This document shows, one piece after another, positions 1 to 6,200 of a stretch of DNA of 12,862 nt (the first letter of the stretch is position 1; each line of letters begins with the position of its first letter). The notes beneath the pieces are model-generated. The model was given only the letters and a program-made list of their open reading frames with translations. It was not told where the DNA came from and ran no database searches. Location: contig JAWXCH010000429.1 in NCBI GenBank assembly GCA_034440595.1, forward strand, positions 1 to 12,862, in the 5' to 3' direction. A program made the position numbers and the translations under genes. This stretch comes from JAWXCH01 sp034440595 (lineage in GTDB: Bacteria > Planctomycetota > Planctomycetia > Pirellulales > JALHPA01).

Positions 1-1
1 C

Positions 2-112
2 CTCCAGTCCGTTCCCCGCATCGCTGATGGCCAATTGCTGCTGGGCTCCATCCCAGCCCACCTGCGCCGCCTGACGCCGCAACGCCAGGCCGAGTTGATT
101 TCGATCCCATAA
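2..112 (+). CDS. 3' end of an unidentified protein, cut by the window edge
   Basis: One frame is open from base 2 to a TAA at 110-112 and gives 36 residues ending in QRQAELISIP. The reading is rich in Leu, Arg, Ala and Pro with GC-rich third positions, which fits the end of a real gene entering from the left. I do not recognise the protein. It could also be a chance open frame, because only the last 36 codons are visible. The gene on its right is on the opposite strand, so the two converge across about 140 bases in which I see no clear terminator. Confidence 0.4.
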   Translation, partial: LQSVPRIADGQLLLGSIPAHLRRLTPQRQAELISIP

Positions 113-254
113 TCCCGCTAAAAACCGGACGGGACTGGCATGGCCACACCCATCACTATACGTGAAGATAAGTAAGAGATAATATTAGAGAACGATTGCA
201 AAGCCCGCCAGCCGCACTAGATTAGTTCGTGCGAAGCCAAGCGAGCCTTCCAAA

Positions 255-1361
255 TTAGGTGGCGCCATCTATCGCCATTCGCTTTTTCTGAACCCACGTC
301 TGAACATAGGTGCATACGGTGATAAAATCCAGTTGCTTTTTTGTTTCAGAACAATGAAGCACATCATCTCCGTATGGATTGTGATAGGCAAAGCAGAACA
401 CACAATCAAGAACGTCCTGTGTAGGTTCCCTAGATTGATCGGCGTAAGCGATTAGATGCGTTGCTTTTGAGACATAGCGAAGAATCCCTTCCGCAATTCC
501 CGCGGCATTCGCTTCATCAACGCCATCAATGACCATTGCGCCGCTCAATAATTTTGCGGTTGCTTCCCGGTACAATTCTTTCTTAGGTACGTTGCGGTAT
601 GCTTCCACGATGATTGCAACATTCGGGGCTTGATCTGAATAATGTGCGGGCCGAAACTTCTTTCTTTTCTTTGCGTCCACTCGTGGTTTCACTTCTCGCG
701 TGATTTCCTGGGTTCCATCTCCGAAGCGTTCCACTTCGGCTTTGATCCCAAGCCATTCAAGGGTGAAGCGTTTTATTTGAGAGAAATAGAAGGAAATCAA
801 GGCAATCACCGGATAGCCTGCGACTAGCCCCCACAAGTATTTGTTATCTTCCTTCCACACAGCCATACCAATCACCAAAGCCCATCCAAGTACAGCGACC
901 GTCGCAATCACAGGCCGAAGAAAATCGTCGTTCTCAGGTTCCTTCGGTGCCGATGCTACCACCTTCGCATGTTGCTCTTCCTTGTCAGGCTGTGAAGAGC
1001 GAATAATGCTGGTCGGATGGTGCCCCACTTGACGGTTACGCTGCGATTCATCTGCTCTTCGGATCAGTGCATCACCCTTTTGAGTGCGGAACAATATCTT
1101 ATTATTTCTATTTGCTACGCGGCCCGCCTGATAATCCGCAGGCGTAGGCCGTTCCTGCGGCGGCAGCAGAAGTGTTTGCCTAGAAATATATTCGTGCCGT
1201 AGAAGCCCACCAACGGCTTTGCTGAACGCACCTTGATCCAGGGGGACAGACGCCGGAACTTTCAACCGGCCCTTCGCCAGTCCTTCACACGGCAAACCGC
1301 TATGGGGATCAATCGCCCGAAGCAGGGTTTCCTCGTCGACAGTAATTGGCACATCATCCAT
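255..1361 (-). CDS. Hypothetical protein with two membrane segments and cytoplasmic-type flanks
   Basis: The 368-residue product is not recognised. Residues 45-105 (LLRHEYISRQTLLL, then NKILFRTQKGDALIRR) look like a small winged-helix-type segment, but this is a weak impression. Two hydrophobic stretches, about 148-169 and 174-194, are separated by a four-residue charged turn (KEDN), so they probably form a hairpin with both long ends on the same side. Residues 195-240 are strongly basic (KKRKKFRP), which suggests that side is cytoplasmic. The C-terminal 130 residues form a mixed helical domain with several Cys (320, 323, 337, 350). The chosen ATG has no clear Shine-Dalgarno sequence. It stands alone on its strand, and context does not show its job. 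A membrane-anchored accessory or defence protein is possible but unproven. Confidence 0.75.
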   Translation of the reverse strand: MDDVPITVDEETLLRAIDPHSGLPCEGLAKGRLKVPASVPLDQGAFSKAVGGLLRHEYISRQTLLLPPQERPTPADYQAGRVANRNNKILFRTQKGDALIRRADESQRNRQVGHHPTSIIRSSQPDKEEQHAKVVASAPKEPENDDFLRPVIATVAVLGWALVIGMAVWKEDNKYLWGLVAGYPVIALISFYFSQIKRFTLEWLGIKAEVERFGDGTQEITREVKPRVDAKKRKKFRPAHYSDQAPNVAIIVEAYRNVPKKELYREATAKLLSGAMVIDGVDEANAAGIAEGILRYVSKATHLIAYADQSREPTQDVLDCVFCFAYHNPYGDDVLHCSETKKQLDFITVCTYVQTWVQKKRMAIDGAT

Positions 1362-1537
1362 CGCCGCACGCTTGAAGAACAGTGAGAATAGGGAACGGCC
1401 ATTTTATCAGACAATCAGAAATGCCGCCAGAACTCGCGTATCTACTGCTGCGATCGGACCAGCCTGAACGCCACGCCTCTGATCCGGCTGTCAGAACAGA
1501 GTACTGCCGCGACTGACCGAAGAACACATGGAGCGAC

Positions 1538-1723
1538 TCAGCAAGATTCTTGAACCCGTTGTGGAGTCTTAATCCGTTGCCTCGTTATCGAGGAATGATT
1601 CCGATTACGTTCCCAGTCCCGAAAGCGAAAAGCTTGTTCCATCGCGGCCACATGTGTTGAACCCGATCCAGTAAATGGATTGAGTACGAGCACGCTCCGT
1701 GGCGTGACCATTAGAACACCGCC
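1538..1723 (-). pseudogene. Decayed C-terminal end of a DNA methyltransferase
   Basis: The translation contains VLVLNPFTGSGSTHVAAME, then RFRDWERNRNHSSITRQRI. Amino-class DNA methyltransferases (N6-adenine or N4-cytosine) typically end with a SAM-binding motif I of the form LDPFxGSGTTxxAA, then a FIGIERDxxYxxIAxxRI stretch. The alignment is collinear, but key places have changed: Asp to Asn in the motif, and FIGIE to FRDWE. There is no upstream catalytic (D/N/S)PP(Y/W) domain. The open frame reaches an ATG at 1849, but residues 1-44 of that frame do not resemble a methyltransferase. I therefore read it as a fragment rather than a working enzyme. What is seen is the motif. The family call is knowledge, and the decay is inference. 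Confidence 0.5.
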
Positions 1724-1946
1724 GGTGTTCTGGAATCGGTGGTGCCACATAAAATACAGGCGACCTATCGCCGTGAGGGCATGTTGTTCGCGGATCTTCG
1801 ATCCGCAATCTCGACAGGGCGTCATGCGTGCCATTATGTCCGTACGCACACCAAATAATCCTCTTGAAGCAAACCCCTCGTATTTTAACTAAAAAAATGA
1901 CTACAACACGTCATATTACTGTGTGGAGGTCTTTAACTGTCCTGAC

Positions 1947-1950
1947 AGGA
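1947..1950 (+). promoter_or_regulatory. Ribosome binding site of the small membrane protein
   Basis: AGGA lies nine bases before the ATG at 1960. This favours that internal ATG over the in-frame ATG at 1828, whose extra residues do not look like protein. Confidence 0.45.
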
Positions 1951-1959
1951 ACCATTTGC

Positions 1960-2160
1960 ATGAATGTCTTTGTTTTCACCAGCCTTGCGCTGGCCCTCAT
2001 ATTCGCTGTGGTGGCGCTCGTCCATCAAGTGCGCCTGCGGCGCGCACTCGAAAAACTGCTGCGGCTCATCCTTAACCATTGGAGACCCCATGAAAACGAA
2101 CACCGTGAGACTGATCATCGTGATCTGCCCGATCATCCTGGTGATCGGTTGCGGAGGTAA
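1960..2160 (+). CDS. Small single-span membrane protein
   Basis: The 66-residue product begins with a hydrophobic helix (about residues 2-22, FVFTSLALALIFAVVALV), followed by a basic amphipathic stretch (RLRRALEKLLRLIL) to about residue 42. The open frame starts earlier (1828), but the ATG at 1960 has a ribosome binding site and begins at the membrane helix. The last 24 residues (from HENEHRETD) are only the shifted reading of the next gene's signal peptide, so the natural end may have been near residue 43 and its stop lost. It overlaps the lipoprotein gene by 71 bases, so the two are probably co-translated. From memory, a similar pair recurs in planctomycetes, but I cannot verify this. Function unknown. 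Confidence 0.55.
   Translation: MNVFVFTSLALALIFAVVALVHQVRLRRALEKLLRLILNHWRPHENEHRETDHRDLPDHPGDRLRR
2081..2085 (+). promoter_or_regulatory. Ribosome binding site of the lipoprotein gene
   Basis: GGAGA lies four bases before the ATG at 2090. It decides the start, because the in-frame upstream ATG at 1964 would place 42 implausible Cys- and Ser-rich residues before the signal peptide. Confidence 0.5.
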
Positions 2161-2686
2161 TGAAGAAGTGACTAGAGTGGCCGTCCAGGCTTCCGACCGC
2201 CAGGCCCAACAAAACACCGAACTCGCCCGCCTGAATCGAGAAGTGGCCGCGGGCACCAAAGCACTAGTAGAAAACGACGCCAAAGCGCGCGGTGAACTCA
2301 TCGCCGCCCAGAAGAACCTCCAGTCCCAGCAGGCCGAAATCGGCAAGAATCGAGACCAGCTCGAAGTGGAACGCCAAGCAATGTCGCAACAACGGCACAC
2401 GGTGTCGCTCTGGACGCCCGTTCTGCAGGGACTGGGTATGGTGCTGATCGCCGCGCTCACGATCAGCCTGTGCTGTTTTCTGCTCTACGGCATGCGCAGG
2501 AATGATGATGGTGGCGGTCAGGAGCTTGGTGAGTTGCTGGTGATGGAGCTTACGGCGAAACAACCACGATGGCTTCCATTACCGCCGACCAATGCACCGG
2601 CACTTTCGTCGCCCAGCGATTCTGGCTCCGACGGCAGTACGGATTTGCTGCCGCCGGCGCTCGCCAGTTCCGACCCCAAACCGTAA
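2090..2686 (+). CDS. Coiled-coil lipoprotein with a second membrane segment
   Basis: The 198-residue product starts with a lipoprotein signal peptide: basic MKTNTVR, a hydrophobic core, and a lipobox V-I-G-C with Cys21 as the expected lipidated residue. Residues 28-102 are a long, highly charged helix rich in Gln, Glu, Ala and Arg, typical of a coiled coil. Residues 109-134 form a transmembrane helix followed by RRNDD, and the tail (from 160) is Pro/Ser-rich and probably disordered. The protein could therefore tether two membranes, or lie periplasmic with both ends membrane-bound. It has no catalytic motif. It overlaps the small membrane protein upstream, suggesting a shared complex. The family resembles one I recall from planctomycetes, but I know of no assigned function. 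Confidence 0.75.
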   Translation: MKTNTVRLIIVICPIILVIGCGGNEEVTRVAVQASDRQAQQNTELARLNREVAAGTKALVENDAKARGELIAAQKNLQSQQAEIGKNRDQLEVERQAMSQQRHTVSLWTPVLQGLGMVLIAALTISLCCFLLYGMRRNDDGGGQELGELLVMELTAKQPRWLPLPPTNAPALSSPSDSGSDGSTDLLPPALASSDPKP

Positions 2687-2733
2687 AGGAACCTGCGTAG
2701 TGAGTCATATCATCTCTTTTATGATCTTCTTCA

Positions 2734-2796
2734 TTATGTGGCGTTCGGCACTTTGCCTCAGCACTGTAGCTTTGACGGCGACCGAACGCCACATAA
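2734..2796. repeat. Inverted repeat, 15-base perfect arms
   Basis: TTATGTGGCGTTCGG at 2734-2748 is repeated as its exact reverse complement at 2782-2796, with 33 bases between. It lies about 50 bases after the lipoprotein stop and could form a stem-loop in the transcript. The loop is large and no T-run follows, so it is not a classical terminator. The first 11 bases of each arm recur in the two copies further right. Confidence 0.8.
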
Positions 2797-2937
2797 CTCG
2801 GCGCGGGTTACAATAATCGCACGACCTCATGGGCCCGACGTCTGCCCGCCATGACTTGCAGCGCCTTGCAATCTTCGCTTCGCGGGCGGGCAGTGACCAG
2901 AGAATGTTCCACCGAGCGAACAACCGTTATGTGGCGT
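2786..2937. other. attC-like recombination site (candidate)
   Basis: ACGCCACATAAC (2786-2797) and its exact complement GTTATGTGGCGT (2926-2937) bound about 150 bases. Integron attC sites have outer arms of the form RYYYAAC and GTTRRRY, and Vibrio repeats often use GTTATGC-like variants. Here the arms are ACATAAC and GTTATGT, preceded on the right by GCGAACAACC, which resembles the L' box and spacer. An inner stem is visible (CTGCCCGCC at 2842-2850 with GGCGGGCAG at 2885-2893). The L'' and L' boxes do not pair cleanly, no integrase gene is in the window, and no gene cassette follows. A mobile-element end or a transcript hairpin are alternatives. Confidence 0.35.
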
Positions 2938-3009
2938 CGTACACGCAAAAGAAGCGGACATTTGCCGACAGAATTCTGTCAACGTCACATCATTGAATAC
3001 GCCACATAA
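2927..3009. repeat. Inverted repeat, 11-base arms, around a 14-base palindrome
   Basis: TTATGTGGCGT at 2927-2937 is matched by ACGCCACATAA at 2999-3009. Between them lies the perfect palindrome GACAGAATTCTGTC (2967-2980). The outermost copies of the motif (2734 and 2999) together also form 11-base terminal inverted repeats around 276 bases, so the whole may be a small non-autonomous element. It is placed just past the end of the - strand operon. Confidence 0.7.
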
Positions 3010-3094
3010 GAAACATTACGGTCCGACACACCGGCTTGGTCTCGGTCGATGTGACCCACGCACTGAATGCGTCGTCCGGCTTTCACGATGAAAG

Positions 3095-3190
3095 TCAAAT
3101 CCCGTTACCTCGACTATTTCCTCGGTAGAACTGCCCCATCGCTTCCAAGTCGCGATCCTGAATATTCTCTTCGGACACCATCCGTGCCAT
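3095..3190 (-). CDS. Possible 31-residue peptide after the effector gene
   Basis: A - strand frame opens near the effector stop and runs to a TGA at 3095-3097. From the ATG at 3190 it reads MARMVSEENIQDRDLEAM and ends in YRGNSRGNGI. Upstream in the same frame (LSQNVQGHTFYES) the sequence still looks protein-like and reaches back to overlap the effector stop. It could therefore be a short fourth gene with an unusual start, or the remnant of a longer one. The peptide is acidic and probably helical. I do not recognise it, and a chance open frame is a real possibility. Confidence 0.25.
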   Translation of the reverse strand: MARMVSEENIQDRDLEAMGQFYRGNSRGNGI

Positions 3191-3225
3191 TGACTCGTAA
3201 AACGTGTGTCCTTGGACGTTTTGGC

Positions 3226-6200
3226 TCAGCCGATCATCGCAGACCAGACAAGATGGGCAACTTCCGGCTTGCGGATATCGCTGTGAGCTCCGCTGAAGCC
3301 GCCTCCCTGGTTTATGACGGAACTGGCTTCGACATTCAATATTCCACCTCCTGTGGGCATCGTATAGACTCCGTCGGTGGACAGAATCGTCACACCTTCG
3401 GCTGGGTTGAGGGGAAGATCATTGCCTTGGATTCCAAACGAACCAAGGCCGCCGTATTTGGGAAACGCTGAAGAATCGAATGCCACTGAACCACTCATGC
3501 GGGACGATAAGGGATACCATTTTCCGACTGCGAGATCGAACTTGGAGCGAGTAGTGATGATCGGGCCGCTGACCAACTTCTGGCTGATCATCTTGTTGAA
3601 ATAGCCAGCTGTGCCGTGTTGATAGGGGATGTCGTCGGTATAGGACCAGAGTGACAGGGCTCCCTGCAGCAGGCTTAGGCTTTGAATCGGCTTGGGAATC
3701 GGTGCAGAACCAGGGCCGCCACAGATGGCTGCGGTCGTGACGATGCAGCCAAAGCTGTGTCCCACCAGATGAAACCGCACATTTCTTGTGCCCGCAGCCT
3801 GCTGTAGTCGGACGAGCAGATTATGGACCGCTTCCTCACCGATTTTTCTGGCTCGGTCTTTCATTTTCCAGTACGTCAGCGCTCGCAGCGGAGAAAGCAG
3901 GGTGTCTCTCGAGAAAAAGCCGCCGGCAAACCCGACGGGTTCTGCCCCAAACGGCTGCGGGTCAGATGGCCGGCCAGGGTCGAACATCAGCCGGGCATTT
4001 TGATAAACGACGTCCGGGTTAAACGGATCACGGTCTGATGCCGGGTCACCGCCAATGCCGTGTCCACCGATACCGAGTGCCGCATCGAGGGCCCGATATG
4101 CGTTGCTCAAATTCGCAGGTAACACATTGGGTTCCGCCGTTTGAGCCGCTGCTGCCAACAGAACGTCGCGCAACGGACCACGGAGTTGTTCTCGCGCTTC
4201 CGGTGTATCACCCAATCGAGCGACGTAGGTCTCGATGGCCGCTGCCATCGATCGCTGGCCCAGCGCTGCGGCAACCCCATTTGCCTCGTCGATAGGCGCC
4301 CGGGCAGTTACGCTAAACGACTGCGAGCCGAGGGACTCATCGCCCCAAGCCAGACTTGGCCAGTGAATCCCAATCAACAATGGTTTGAATCCGGGCCGCA
4401 CCGCTCGTATTCGAACTCGATCCGGCTGGTTGGCGGCCATGGTTCGGATCCAGCCGCTATATTGCTCACGCGCCGCAGGCACGTCACCCTGCCAGCCATG
4501 GCTCAGCAAGACGACGTCGGTCACCAACGGGTCCAAAATGGCCTGATCTAACAGTCGCGTGATCTGTCCGGCGGGATGATCCAGCCGTTCGACTCCGTTT
4601 TCATCGTAAGCCACAAGATAGTAGCGCAGGTCGGTGCCGTTGACGACCTCCGGCGGTACGAGCGTCGAACTAGAGGTGGCGAACGACCTGTCGGGGGCAC
4701 CCACCGCAGGCAGCGAAATCGGTGGTGGAAGAACGATATCTGCGAAAGTCGACAACGGCTTCAAATCTGACTGCCCCACTGCGAAACTGGCGACGTTTCC
4801 GGCGTCGACGGACGCCAATGATCCGAAGTCCAGTCCTGTCAGGCTGGCAATCTTGCTGACCGGAACCTGGAACGTCTGGGCCACGGCGGCTGTATCGAAC
4901 GAGATGAATTCGTGTAACAATTTTTCCTGATCTACGATAAATCCCAATGCGGTCAGCATGCCGTTCGCCCTCGAAATGACGGCCACTTTCCAATACTGCT
5001 TGGGGATCATCACGCCGCGATAATTGGGGTCCGAAGTGCCGAAGATTGGTCCAGTAAAGACGGTCATTTTACGATCTTCAGCGTCCGCTTTGTCCAGCAG
5101 GTAATCTTCCAGGCCAGCCCATAAGTTCTGTCCCTGATTGAACCGGGAATGCTGAGGAGAACAATTTGTGAAATGAAACGTATCGTCGTTGGCTCGTTTG
5201 ATCGCGGCTGCGGTCCGCCCCCACGCGGGATCCAAGCGCCGGACGAGATGTCCGCGATCAAACGGATTCGACGAGTAAAGGTCTTCGCCAACCTGAGCCG
5301 ATTGGTGAACTCGCGGATCGAAAATCCACTTGTCGGGCTCGCGCGTGGGACGACCAGCCAACTTGCCATCGATATTGACGGCCGTGAAGAATGCCAGGCG
5401 CCGCCGGGAATTCAGCACGACGCTGTAGTGGTGATATCGCAACTCAAAGTCCGACAAACCGGTCAAGAACGCCACATCCTTTTTCTGTGCTTTAGAAAGC
5501 CCAGGCAGCGGAACGATTTTGGAGCCCGAGCCCAGGAACTGTGGATCGTATCCTTCACGATTGGTGTAATCGGAGTCGATTTCGACCTTAAAGTCGGTCA
5601 AACCGGGATGTCGCAAGTCCGCCGACGGCGCACCCGTCGCGACTGCCGCAGCCGCGGCGCCCTGAGCGCCCCCAATGCCGACGCTGATCGTGATCTGCAA
5701 TGGCACGGTCAGTGTCACGGTTGCGGAGTTCTCGCTGGAGGTAATCGTGACCGGCGGCGGCGGCGGCGCGGCGAACTGGTTTGATTCGTTCATATTCGTC
5801 GTCTTTGAAGTTTTAAGGTAAGGCTCACGATCAGTCGTCTGAGTTTCTGAGGAATCTGTCCGAACGGTGGACGATTGGCTGGCCGCAGTGGTGGCAGAGG
5901 TCCCGGTGAGTCCGATATTCCCGGCAGGCGTTGTTGCAGCATTCGCGAGGGGAACAGACTGTGGAATAGAAATGGTACCGAGAGTAAGGCGTGGCGCTCC
6001 CGGTTGGTCCACGGCCGCAACAGGCAGACGTACCGCAGGGTCCCCAATGATCACATACGACCGCGCATCGGTGCTGGCCGTCCATTCGTTGGCGATGGCG
6101 AGTTCGTCATCCGGCAGAGTACCGCTCCTGATCGCCAGCAGTTTTTGACTGAGTGACGACGAGATATCAGCATAACGCTGATTGATGGATTCCAACGCAT

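Larger units (their letters stand above)
1362..1959. other. Gene-poor stretch with gene remnants
   Basis: No intact gene is convincing here. On the - strand a decayed methyltransferase end is annotated separately (1538-1723). On the + strand a 29-codon open stretch at 1483-1572 ends with LTEEHMERLSKILEPVVES and a TAA. It reads like the C-terminal helix of a real protein but has no start codon, so it may be another remnant. The rest, including 1724-1940, shows nothing I can support. Confidence 0.4.
2687..3094. other. Intergenic region with nested inverted repeats between convergent genes
   Basis: This stretch separates the + strand lipoprotein gene from the - strand operon. It holds four copies of TTATGTGGCGT in alternating orientation (2734, 2786, 2927, 2999), a 9-base stem inside the central pair and a 14-base perfect palindrome at 2967-2980; these are annotated separately. 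I see no gene I would defend. A GTG-started 38-codon frame from 2700 runs into the repeat and is not counted. Confidence 0.6.

Noticed and set aside
1933..2460. 175-codon - strand frame opposite the lipoprotein
   Set aside because: Ser-, Arg- and Trp-rich reading without a domain. The + strand has a signal peptide, lipobox, coiled coil and ribosome binding site.
2734..2796. Classical intrinsic terminator of the lipoprotein operon
   Set aside because: The arms are perfect but the loop is 33 bases and no T-run follows on either strand.
2700..2816. GTG-started 38-codon frame after the lipoprotein (SHIISFMIFFIMWRSALC)
   Set aside because: It has a purine-rich site upstream and a hydrophobic start, but most of it is the reading of the inverted-repeat arms, so coding is not supported.
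2734..3009. CRISPR array
   Set aside because: The repeated motif is only 11 bases, alternates in orientation and has irregular spacing; there are no cas genes.
3067..3471. 134-codon + strand frame at the end of the giant gene
   Set aside because: Most of it is antisense to the hydrolase domain, whose motifs are intact; no domain is seen in the + reading.
5149..5784. 211-codon + strand frame inside the giant gene
   Set aside because: It is antisense to the clearly recognised nuclease domain and has Arg-rich shadow composition.
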